Below, in pieces: positions 1-7,540 of a stretch of 14,456 nt of DNA (positions within the stretch are counted from its first letter, which is position 1; each line of letters begins with the position of its first letter). The notes under the pieces were generated by a model. The model was not told where the DNA came from, did not search any database, and saw only the letters and a program-made list of their open reading frames with translations. Origin of the DNA: JAPXSY01 sp034003585 (lineage in GTDB: Bacteria > Verrucomicrobiota > Kiritimatiellia > RFP12 > UBA1067); NCBI GenBank assembly GCA_034003585.1, contig JAVEYH010000092.1, forward strand, positions 1 through 14,456, given 5' to 3'. Position numbers and translations under genes: made by a program.

Positions 1-1881
1 GATCGGAAGGAGAAGCACTCCGGAAAAGTCTCGCTCAAAATAGTCAACGATGAGAAAAGCGGCAGCGATCAAAGTCTCCGCCCATGGAATTTTTCCACCG
101 TCAAGGGCTCTGCCGGCGTGTTCAGCGCCTGGCTGAAGGCGGACAGGACGAACTTCCCCGTGACGCTGATCTTCGGCGGCCGCCATGAGTTCCGAATCGG
201 CACAGAGTGGACGCGCTGCGAGGCCGTGTGGACGAATCTGCCGGACAGGGGGCTGGTTTCCCCCGCGCAAATCTGCTTCCGCGGGAAGGGAACGCTCTGG
301 CTTGACGACGTCCAGGCGGAAACGATCGCGATGCCTACGGCAGAAGAGATCCAATCCGTCAAAACCTTCGCGACGCCGTTCCGTCTGGCTGATTCCGACA
401 CCTGGCGTTTCGCGAAGCGCGAGCCGACCGAGAACCGCGTGAAAAAGCCCTGCCGTCCGGTCCCTGCCGACCCGCAGGGCACGAACGTTCCGACGGTGAG
501 CGTCCTCGGCCGCCTGAGCTTCTATATGAACGAGCCGGAGGCGGTGTTCCGCGTAAGGACATCGCTGCCCGAGCCGGAAACGTTGACGGCGGAGCTCGTC
601 TGCGCGGGCAAGAAAGTGACCGTTCCCGCTGCGGCGAAGTTCGAGATGACGCTGCCGCTTGACAGAATCACGTATGGCACGAACGAGGTGGCCGTCACGC
701 TCCGCGACGGGAAAGGCGAAGCCGCGGGCGAGGCGAAGACCCGTCTCATAAAGCGCCGTTTCCGGAAAGGTGCGACGCAGGTCAACCGTTTCTCCAGGAC
801 GCTCCTGCACGGCAGCGAACCGGTCGTGCCGGTCTCGCCTTTTCTGGGGGATCTGCATTTCACCCATGTGATGACGCCGGAGATCGTGGCGGGCAAAGTC
901 AAATGGCTCGCGCTGAACGGTTTCAAGTCCGCAGAGATTTTGATTCCGCTCGCTGACAGCCCAGACCGGCAACCGAAAATATGGAGGTCGGCCGGGGCGT
1001 TTTTCGGGGCCGCGCTGGCAGAGGATATCGACGTTCTCCTTTGGACAGGCCCGCAGCAATGGAAAGACGGGAAGCATTCAACGCTGCCCGACGACGTTCT
1101 CCGCGATGGCTACGACAGGCTGGACTACCCGAACATCCTTACGCAGATTCTCACTGACGAGCAGGATTTAGGCCAGGGCATTCCCGCCCTGAACGAACTG
1201 CGGCGCGGGATGCTCCGCTTCTTCCCTTATCACCCGGTTCAGAACAACTACACGTTTTGCGCGATAGGCAGTCTTGAAACCGCGGAGGACGACATCTACA
1301 TGATTGACGACTACCTGACGAACAACGAGGGCCGCGATGTCCGCTCCGTGGTCGCAAACGTGGCGTCGATGTGGCGCGCGGGCATCGCGGAGGGCAAGCC
1401 CTGCTTCTTCTTTCTTGTCTCCGCGAACATGATCCTGCACGGGCGCGAGCCGACTTACGACGAGCAAATCGCACAGACCTACGGCTGCCTCGCTGCGGGC
1501 TGCACCGGCTTCGCGTATTTCTGTGGCGAGCCCTGCACGCCCGGCAACTGGCGGGCGATGAAGCAGGTAAACGCGGAGATCCTCTCGCTCACGGACGTCA
1601 TCGCCAGCGAGGAGGAGACCGCGCAGGCAGTCTGCGACGGGGACGGGGAGTTGCTCCTTCACCGGACGTTCCTTCACAAAGGCACGCTCTATATCGTGGC
1701 CTGCAACATCGACGAGTTTGACGCGGGCAAGGTCACGTTCACGCTACCTGCCGGAATGCGCTACGAGGGCCGGGCGGAGGTGCTGTTCGAGAACCGGACG
1801 GTCAAGATCCGCGACAGCAGACTTGCGGATGACTTCGGCGGCCACACGCGGCACGTCTACCGAATCGGCGTGAGAAAGTAG
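1..1881 (+). CDS. Secreted TIM-barrel glycosidase-like protein, copy 1 (5' truncated by the window)
   Basis: The frame is open from base 1 and ends at TAG 1879-1881. An internal GTG at 118 is not the true start, because the upstream codons align with the downstream paralog (both contain EKHSGKVSL). Base 1 matches about residue 237 of that paralog. Visible order: the end of a jelly-roll carbohydrate-binding-like module (about 1-320), a linker (320-490), an Ig-like domain starting at SVLGRLSFYMNEPEA (about 495-760), a TIM-barrel-like domain (about 790-1610) and a C-terminal beta domain. Barrel landmarks are TDEQDL (1153-1170), MIDDYL (1300-1317), CFFFLV, HGREP and YFCGEP. The acidic DE and DD pairs at strand-end positions are candidate catalytic residues by analogy with clan-A-type glycosidases. 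This is inference: I do not recognise a named family. Compared with the paralog it lacks about 270 residues and has DEQ where the paralog has DEP. It is probably exported, but the leader lies outside the window. Confidence 0.8.
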   Translation, partial: DRKEKHSGKVSLKIVNDEKSGSDQSLRPWNFSTVKGSAGVFSAWLKADRTNFPVTLIFGGRHEFRIGTEWTRCEAVWTNLPDRGLVSPAQICFRGKGTLWLDDVQAETIAMPTAEEIQSVKTFATPFRLADSDTWRFAKREPTENRVKKPCRPVPADPQGTNVPTVSVLGRLSFYMNEPEAVFRVRTSLPEPETLTAELVCAGKKVTVPAAAKFEMTLPLDRITYGTNEVAVTLRDGKGEAAGEAKTRLIKRRFRKGATQVNRFSRTLLHGSEPVVPVSPFLGDLHFTHVMTPEIVAGKVKWLALNGFKSAEILIPLADSPDRQPKIWRSAGAFFGAALAEDIDVLLWTGPQQWKDGKHSTLPDDVLRDGYDRLDYPNILTQILTDEQDLGQGIPALNELRRGMLRFFPYHPVQNNYTFCAIGSLETAEDDIYMIDDYLTNNEGRDVRSVVANVASMWRAGIAEGKPCFFFLVSANMILHGREPTYDEQIAQTYGCLAAGCTGFAYFCGEPCTPGNWRAMKQVNAEILSLTDVIASEEETAQAVCDGDGELLLHRTFLHKGTLYIVACNIDEFDAGKVTFTLPAGMRYEGRAEVLFENRTVKIRDSRLADDFGGHTRHVYRIGVRK

Positions 1882-1893
1882 GAAACAGGATAA

Positions 1894-1907
1894 GGGGGGG
1901 GGGGGGG
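1894..1907 (+). repeat. Poly-G tract (14 G) in the ribosome-binding region of copy 2
   Basis: Fourteen consecutive G occupy 1894-1907, six bases (acgaaa) before the ATG at 1914. The tract lies in the 32-bp gap after the copy 1 stop codon and sits where a Shine-Dalgarno sequence belongs. Purine-rich AGGA (1887-1890) and AAGG (1892-1895) lie just upstream, so a change in tract length would move them relative to the start codon. Long G homopolymers are known slippage sites used for phase variation in other bacteria. Here the length is read from one sequence and could also be a sequencing or assembly artefact. Confidence 0.9.
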
Positions 1908-1913
1908 ACGAAA

Positions 1914-4900
1914 ATGGCACAAACAAGAAACGTGCCGTTCGTTTTGGCGACGCTGTTGACGCTGGCGGGGTTCGCGCAGGAACGGGGGTTGCCGATCTTC
2001 GCCGATGACTTCGGGTCGCATATGACTTTCGCGGAAAACTGGGTCGTCAAGTCCGGGAGTGCCGTCGCGTCGCAGGACGGTCATCTGGTCTTTTCCGGTG
2101 ACGGTACGATCTCGACGAAACGTCCGACGCCCGAAACGTTCTACGCCGAGGCTGACTTCGATCTGTCCGGCGGAAAGGGTGCGGAAGCCTTCGGCGGCTT
2201 CAAACTCGGTTCCGTCCGCTTCGGCCTCGCCGCGGACGGCGTCTGCGTGCTCATGGAGGGTCAGGAAGAAAAGGGCCGCAAGCCCGTGTCCAGCTCCCCC
2301 GTCCGTCTCGCCGTCATCCGTGACACGGCGGATCACGCCGCCTTGCTTGTCTGTCTCGTGAACGGCCGAGAGGCCTTCCGCTTCGCCAAGGCGGATTCCG
2401 CCGCCGTGCCGGAGGTGGTCTGCGCGGGCGGGGGCCTCGTGTTCGACAACTTTGCGTTGAGCGCCCTGCGGCGGGCCGGCGAATCGCCCAACCTGATCGG
2501 CAACAGTTCCTTTGAATATGAATATGACGGCTTTCCCCTCGGCGTCACGCGCAATCAGTCCTACGACTTCTCGAAGGCAAAGGAAGTCCCCTACGAGAAA
2601 TATATCGCGGCCTGGAGCCTAGACCCCAATGAGAAGCATTCCGGCAAGGTCTCGTTGAGAATCGTCAACGACGGACGGAGCCTGTCCAGGCAGAGTGCGG
2701 GTATCAAGAAGACCGGCATGAAAGCCGGCGCGACGGGAGTCTTCAGCGTCTGGATGAGGGCCGACCGGACGAATTTTCCTGTGACCCTCAACTACGGTGG
2801 AGGAATGGGACGCAAGACGGTTGCCGTCGGCACAGACTGGGTGCGCTACGAGACGGTCAACACCAACCTGCCGGCACCGGGCTTCTGGGCACCCGCCAGC
2901 ATCTCGTTCAGCGAGAAAGGAACGCTCTGGATCGACGACATGCAGGCGGAGTTCGCGGACGGCATCGTCGCCGGGGCGTTGCATTCCGGCAAGATCTTCG
3001 CGACCGCTTACCAGCCCTCCGAACTCGACAAGGAATGGGTGGCGAACCACAAACTGGAACGCACGCCGGGTGTGTCCGTTCCCCGTCTGCCGAAGGGCGT
3101 GATACCGCGGCTCGCGCTGGACGGTTGGAAAGACTCGGCGGTTCGGGTGGATGCGTTTTACGCGGGGGTCAAGCCCGCCGCAGGCATGACCGAGGCTTTT
3201 CTGGCCTGTGACGCGACCCACCTCTATATCGGGGTCCGCGACCATTCCGTGGCTTGCGGCCAAGTCGAACTGCTCGTCGATCCGACCGGGCGCGGCGAGA
3301 GCATGAAGCATTTCCAACTCTGCGGCAGGCCGGACGGCTCCCGTCCGCCGAACTGGTGCAAGGGTTACGGCCAGGACCTGCAGTGGTCCGGCGACTGGGC
3401 GGTGTCCGCGCGGGTCGACGAGGCCGCCGGCCGGACGGATTTCCTGTTTGTGCTGCCGTTCTCGGACTTCGCCCGTGCGGATTTGAGCGCGAACTGGCTG
3501 ATGAGTATCAACCGCTATGACAAACAAAATTGGCACGCTGTCTGCTCCGCGCGCAGCAAGTCCGTGGTTTTCCGGAATCCTGAGGTCTGGCCGGTTGTCG
3601 CGCTGCCGGCAGAGGTCATCCGTCCCTACACGGTTGGCGTAGCGGGTGGCGGGAAATCGGAAACGGCGGTCTCGCTCGATCTGGTCAACCATTCCGGTGC
3701 GCCGCGCAACGTCAAACTCGTTGTGTCCGCGGGCGGCAAGACACAGGCGCGCGAAGTCGTGCTGAAGCCGGGGATGAACGCGGTCGCGATGCCGGGCGGA
3801 GGCGAAGGCATTGACAAAGCGAGCGTCCGCCTTGAGGAGGCAGGACGCGCAGTCGCCAACCAGCACATCCTGCTGGAGCTGCGCCCGCCGGTCACAGTGC
3901 TGGGGCGGCTAAGTTTCTATATGAACGAGCCCGAGGCGGCGTTCCGCGTTAGGACATCCCTGCCGGAACCGGAGACGCTGACTGCGGAGTTGGTCTGTGC
4001 CGGGAAAAAGGTCTCCGCCAAGGCCGCGGCGGCGTTCGAGATGAAACTGCCGCTCGCGGATATCCCGCAGGGGACGAACGCCGTGATGGTCATCCTGCGT
4101 GATGCCAAGGGCGTCCTCGCGGGAACGACGAAGACGCGTCTGATCAAGCGTCCCTACTGGGAAGGGGCGACGCAGATCAACCACTTCTCCCGGGCACTCG
4201 TCCACGGCGGTAAGCCGGTCGTGCCGTTCGCACCCTTCATCGGCGATCTGCATTTCGCCCACTACATGACGCCGCAACGCGTGACGGGCATGCTGGAGGT
4301 GTTCGAACGTTACGGTTTCCGCTTCGCCCACATCCTGACCCCGCTGGATGACGAGAGGAGCGGGCCCGCGGCGGACGCCTTCTTCAAGATGGCGCAGGCA
4401 AAAGGCATCGGAGTGCTGTCCTGGACCAAAGTGGACGCAAAATGGGACGACAAGCGGTGCGCCGAGGCCTATCAGCGCTTGGCCTACCCGAATATCCTCA
4501 CCCAGATGGTCTTGGACGAGCCGGATCTCACGATGCCTTCGGACGCGGCGCGCGATTATATGCGCAGAATGCGCCCGCTCTTCCCCTACCATCCGGTTCA
4601 GATGAACAACTCCGTTCTGGCCATTCCGCAGCGCTACGCGGGACTGGAGACCGACATTCTGATGATCGATGACTACCTGACCAACCACGATGCGCGCGAC
4701 GTCGCCTCGGTGGTCGGAAATGCCGATCTCATGTGGCAAGCCGGTTTGGCGGAGGGCAAACCCTGTTTCTTCTTCCTGGTCGGAAACAACCTCAACCTCC
4801 ACGGGCGCGAACCATCCTACGGCGAGCAGGTCGCCCAGACCTACGGCTGTCTTGCGGCGGGTTGCACGGGGCTTTCGTACTTTTGCGGCGACCCGGTCAC

Positions 4901-5240
4901 TCCCGGAAACTGGCGGGCCTACATCCAATTGAACCGCGAGATCCTGTCGCTCACGGATGTGATCTGTTCCGAGGAGGAGACCGCCGAGGTCCGGTGCGAC
5001 GGCGACGCAAAACTTTTGCGCCACCGCACGAAGAGGCACGACGGCGCACTTTACGTGGTGTCGTGTAACCTCGACGCGGGTGACGCGGGGAAAGTGTCCT
5101 TCGTGCTGCCCGCCGGGACGCGCTGTACGGACACGGCAGAGGTGCTGTTCGAGAACCGCACGGTGGCGGTTCGGGACGGCGTCTTCACGGACACGTTCGA
5201 GGGTTACGCGCGGCACGTCTACCGGATCGGAATCCGATAG
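1914..5240 (+). CDS. Secreted multi-domain TIM-barrel glycosidase-like protein, copy 2 (1108 aa)
   Basis: ATG at 1914 gives a Sec-type leader of about residues 1-21 (hydrophobic VPFVLATLLTLAGFA, likely cut before QERG). Domains in order: a concanavalin/LamG-like beta-sandwich (about 25-190); a CBM4/9-like jelly roll starting at NLIGNSSFE and ending near WIDDMQAE (about 195-345); a CBM9/DOMON-like domain (about 393-560, LALDGWKD start, LYIGVRD strand); an Ig-like domain (about 570-660); a second Ig-like domain from VLGRLSFYMNEPEA (about 662-760); a TIM-barrel-like domain (about 770-1020); and a C-terminal beta domain. Candidate catalytic acids are D868/E869 in LDEPDL and D919/D920 in MIDDYL; YFCGDP is at 989-994. 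It is a tandem paralog of the upstream gene. Synonymous positions have diverged while the protein is conserved, so both copies look selected. It is likely an exported polysaccharide-degrading enzyme. The domain calls are by eye and the barrel family and substrate are unknown. Confidence 0.88.
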   Translation: MAQTRNVPFVLATLLTLAGFAQERGLPIFADDFGSHMTFAENWVVKSGSAVASQDGHLVFSGDGTISTKRPTPETFYAEADFDLSGGKGAEAFGGFKLGSVRFGLAADGVCVLMEGQEEKGRKPVSSSPVRLAVIRDTADHAALLVCLVNGREAFRFAKADSAAVPEVVCAGGGLVFDNFALSALRRAGESPNLIGNSSFEYEYDGFPLGVTRNQSYDFSKAKEVPYEKYIAAWSLDPNEKHSGKVSLRIVNDGRSLSRQSAGIKKTGMKAGATGVFSVWMRADRTNFPVTLNYGGGMGRKTVAVGTDWVRYETVNTNLPAPGFWAPASISFSEKGTLWIDDMQAEFADGIVAGALHSGKIFATAYQPSELDKEWVANHKLERTPGVSVPRLPKGVIPRLALDGWKDSAVRVDAFYAGVKPAAGMTEAFLACDATHLYIGVRDHSVACGQVELLVDPTGRGESMKHFQLCGRPDGSRPPNWCKGYGQDLQWSGDWAVSARVDEAAGRTDFLFVLPFSDFARADLSANWLMSINRYDKQNWHAVCSARSKSVVFRNPEVWPVVALPAEVIRPYTVGVAGGGKSETAVSLDLVNHSGAPRNVKLVVSAGGKTQAREVVLKPGMNAVAMPGGGEGIDKASVRLEEAGRAVANQHILLELRPPVTVLGRLSFYMNEPEAAFRVRTSLPEPETLTAELVCAGKKVSAKAAAAFEMKLPLADIPQGTNAVMVILRDAKGVLAGTTKTRLIKRPYWEGATQINHFSRALVHGGKPVVPFAPFIGDLHFAHYMTPQRVTGMLEVFERYGFRFAHILTPLDDERSGPAADAFFKMAQAKGIGVLSWTKVDAKWDDKRCAEAYQRLAYPNILTQMVLDEPDLTMPSDAARDYMRRMRPLFPYHPVQMNNSVLAIPQRYAGLETDILMIDDYLTNHDARDVASVVGNADLMWQAGLAEGKPCFFFLVGNNLNLHGREPSYGEQVAQTYGCLAAGCTGLSYFCGDPVTPGNWRAYIQLNREILSLTDVICSEEETAEVRCDGDAKLLRHRTKRHDGALYVVSCNLDAGDAGKVSFVLPAGTRCTDTAEVLFENRTVAVRDGVFTDTFEGYARHVYRIGIR

Positions 5241-5331
5241 ATAAGACACGCTGATGTTTTCTCACAGAGGTAAGAAATGAGTAGACGCGGGGACCTCAGC
5301 GTTACCCAAAGTCACGGAATAATTGGAAAAT

Positions 5332-5335
5332 GGGG
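5332..5335 (+). promoter_or_regulatory. Ribosome-binding site supporting the GTG start at 5341
   Basis: GGGG (followed by A) ends five bases before GTG 5341. This spacing, together with the classical leader beginning MKKLAIAALL, favours GTG 5341 over the upstream in-frame TTG at 5323. Confidence 0.5.
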
Positions 5336-5340
5336 ACAAG

Positions 5341-7410
5341 GTGAAAAAATTGGCGATTGCGGCACTGCTGGCCGCGGCGTGTTTGCGGTTCCCTGCTTCT
5401 GCGGTTGCGCCGTCTGGCGGGGGGATGACGCTCCCTCGAATGTTCGGGAACGGGATGGTGCTGCAGCGGGAACGCCCGATCCGGATTTTCGGCACGGCCG
5501 CGGCGGGCAGCCGCATCGAAGGGGAGCTGGATGGGCGGCGGGCATCCGCCACGGCGGGCACCCGCGATGGCGCTTTTGCCGTGGAGTTTCCCTCGATGAA
5601 GGCGGGCGGGCCTTATCAACTGGCGTTGAAGGACGAGAAAGGCGCGGCACTGACGTTCAACGATGTGTATATCGGGGAGGTCTGGTTTTGCGGCGGACAG
5701 TCCAATATGGAGATGCCCGCGTCGAAATGCGATCCGTTCCGGACAATGACGGCTGAAGATTTCAAGACGGCGGTCGGGAAGGACCCGCAGCTTCGGGTGT
5801 TTAAAACGGGACGCTGCGTATCGCCCGGGATGGCGCAGGGCGATGTGGCGAATGGCTCGTGGCGGGCGGCGGATGCGGAGGCGCTCAAGAACTTCAGCGG
5901 ATACGGGTACTTCTTCGGGCGGCGCCTGCGGGAGAAGACGGGAGTCCCCGTCGGGCTGATTGACAGCAGCTGGGGCGGCACCGCGCTCCAGCCTTGGACG
6001 CCGGACGCTGCTTTCGCCGCGAGCGGCCGCACGAACGATATGAAGTTCATCGAAGCGGCGCGTGACTACGCAAAGGCGCACGTGGAAGGGCGCGAGTCGG
6101 CGACGGTCACCGCTCTGCGGGAATGGAAGAAGAAATACCGCGGGTGGGATCCCCGGGCGACGCAAGCCGCGTCCGGATGGGCGGCACCGGAGCTCGACGA
6201 TACAGGCTGGAAGGCGGGGAGGAACGGCGAGAAGCCTGGCGTCGCATGGTTCCGCAACACGCTTGCGTTCCCGCCGGAGTGGGGGGGCAAGGACATGGAG
6301 TTGCGGCTGTTCGTGACCCTCGGCGACGACGAGGCTTTCTTCAACGGGGAGAAGGTGGGCGCGAAGTCGCTGGAGAAACCAGCTTCGGTCTCCACCTACC
6401 GGGTTCCCGGAAGGCTGGTGAAGGCCGGGCACAACGTGCTGGCCGTGCGGATAGCGCGTTTCTCCCCCGACGGCACCGCGCCGAGCCTCTGGGGGTGGAT
6501 GCCGGGCCGCTTGGGCATGACCTCCCTCGGCCTGCCGAAAGAAGCCCCGAACCGGAGCATGGATATGCCAGACACGTGGAAGACGAAGCAGGAGTTCGCG
6601 GTGCCGAAAGAAGCGATCACGCCCGAGCCTTTGGGCATCGCCTCCTTAACGGGCGCAGGGGCTGCGACCGGGTTGTTCAACGGGATGGTGGCGCCGTGGA
6701 CCGCGCTTCCGATCCGAGGCGTCCTCTGGCACCAAGGGCGCAGCAACGCTCACAATCCGAAAGACTACGCCAAGCTCCTCCCCTTCTGGCTGGAAGGCTG
6801 GCGCCAGGCGTGGAGAAAGCCGCAGATGCCCGTCCTCTTCACGAACCTTGCGGGCTGGATACACGATTCGAACCAGCCCATCCCCGACAGCACGTGGCGC
6901 GACGCGGATCCGGGCGCGGGCTCTGCGGCCCGCGAGATCGACACGGCGATGATTGCGATGCTGCGCCTTCCCCATGTCGGTTGCGTGGCGGGGTATGACC
7001 TCGGCGCGGCGAACAACCTCCACCCGACCGACAAGGAGAAGCTGGGCGAACGCGCTGCGGCCGTGGCGCTGCACCTTGTCTACAAGGAACCGGGCACGGC
7101 GAACGGCCCGCGCTTCCGCGAGGCCAGACGCGAGGGTGATACCCTGCGCGTCGCGTTCGACACGTTCGGCGGCGGGCTCGCGACCCGCGACGGCAACGCG
7201 CCCGGCGGTTTCGCCGTCGCGGGGAAGAACGGCGTGTTCCGCAGGGCGGCGGCTACGATTTCCGCCGTTGACACCGTGACGCTGCGCGCGGCGGATGTGC
7301 CGGAGCCCATCCTCGTCCGCTACGCTTGGGCGGATTGGCCCGGCGACGCCAACCTCACCAACCGCGGCGGACTCCCGGCCTTTCCCTTCAAAACCGATGG
7401 CAACGAGTAG
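5341..7410 (+). CDS. Sialate O-acetylesterase (SASA) family carbohydrate esterase
   Basis: This 689-residue exported esterase probably removes O-acetyl groups from sugars. GTG 5341 is chosen because it yields a clean leader (MKKLAIAALLAAACLRFPASA). The SASA/SGNH-like hallmarks are GQSNME with nucleophile S121 (codon 5701), a WHQGxSNA block at 464-471, and NNLHP with catalytic H561 (codon 7021) near the end. A galactose-binding-like beta domain is inserted at about 269-395 (DDTGWKAG, VAWFRNTLAFP, DDEAFFNGEKVG), as is common in bacterial members. Odd point: the family block normally reads WxQGESN, but here the glutamate is arginine (R467, cgc), which a single base error cannot explain. Activity could be altered. 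The true substrate need not be sialic acid; acetylated plant or microbial glycan is more likely given the GH78 neighbour. The 100-bp gap upstream (5241-5340) shows no convincing promoter or terminator. Confidence 0.9.
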   Translation: MKKLAIAALLAAACLRFPASAVAPSGGGMTLPRMFGNGMVLQRERPIRIFGTAAAGSRIEGELDGRRASATAGTRDGAFAVEFPSMKAGGPYQLALKDEKGAALTFNDVYIGEVWFCGGQSNMEMPASKCDPFRTMTAEDFKTAVGKDPQLRVFKTGRCVSPGMAQGDVANGSWRAADAEALKNFSGYGYFFGRRLREKTGVPVGLIDSSWGGTALQPWTPDAAFAASGRTNDMKFIEAARDYAKAHVEGRESATVTALREWKKKYRGWDPRATQAASGWAAPELDDTGWKAGRNGEKPGVAWFRNTLAFPPEWGGKDMELRLFVTLGDDEAFFNGEKVGAKSLEKPASVSTYRVPGRLVKAGHNVLAVRIARFSPDGTAPSLWGWMPGRLGMTSLGLPKEAPNRSMDMPDTWKTKQEFAVPKEAITPEPLGIASLTGAGAATGLFNGMVAPWTALPIRGVLWHQGRSNAHNPKDYAKLLPFWLEGWRQAWRKPQMPVLFTNLAGWIHDSNQPIPDSTWRDADPGAGSAAREIDTAMIAMLRLPHVGCVAGYDLGAANNLHPTDKEKLGERAAAVALHLVYKEPGTANGPRFREARREGDTLRVAFDTFGGGLATRDGNAPGGFAVAGKNGVFRRAAATISAVDTVTLRAADVPEPILVRYAWADWPGDANLTNRGGLPAFPFKTDGNE

Positions 7411-7451
7411 TCGGTAAACCCTGAAACGGCGCATTCTTTTGGGAAATGACA

Positions 7452-7538
7452 ATGAAAAGAGCCTGCCTCATCACGGTCTCTTCCATCCTTTTCTTCCACT
7501 CTGACTTACTTCCGATTAAACTTAAACGAGGAGTGTGA
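7452..7538 (+). CDS. Possible small signal-peptide-like ORF (28 aa)
   Basis: ATG 7452 begins a 28-codon ORF that ends at TGA 7536-7538, two bases before the next gene's ATG at 7541. An in-frame ATG also exists at 7446. The peptide starts MKRACLITVSSILFF and looks like the n- and h-regions of an export signal, followed by a short basic tail (KLKRGV). GGGA at 7441-7444 could serve as a ribosome-binding site. Its final codons overlap the Shine-Dalgarno sequence of the phosphoesterase gene, so translation through it could affect that gene. It could be a leader peptide, the remnant of a lost secreted protein, or chance. I do not recognise it. Confidence 0.3.
   Translation: MKRACLITVSSILFFHSDLLPIKLKRGV
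7528..7533 (+). promoter_or_regulatory. Shine-Dalgarno GAGGAG fixing the phosphoesterase start
   Basis: GAGGAG lies seven bases before ATG 7541. This strong site with good spacing favours ATG 7541 over the in-frame GTG at 7535, which is almost on top of the site. Confidence 0.75.
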
Positions 7539-7540
7539 CC

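Noticed and set aside
3909..5249. Antisense ORF of 446 codons opposite copy 2
   Set aside because: It is a shadow of the well-supported sense gene; no recognisable domain, and the sense frame is conserved between the paralogs.
5318..5323. AATAAT as a -10 box before the esterase
   Set aside because: No -35-like hexamer at a usable distance upstream.
5323..5340. TTG at 5323 as the start of the esterase
   Set aside because: GTG 5341 gives a standard export leader with a nearby GGGG; TTG only adds six residues before it.
5277..5756. 159-codon ORF with a good Shine-Dalgarno overlapping the esterase
   Set aside because: The sequence is low-complexity and runs out of frame through the GQSNM region of the esterase. 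Kept only as a possible translation signal in the findings.
6123..6998. 291-codon ORF in another frame within the esterase gene
   Set aside because: Very Arg/Gly/Ala-rich shadow of the esterase frame, which has all family motifs.
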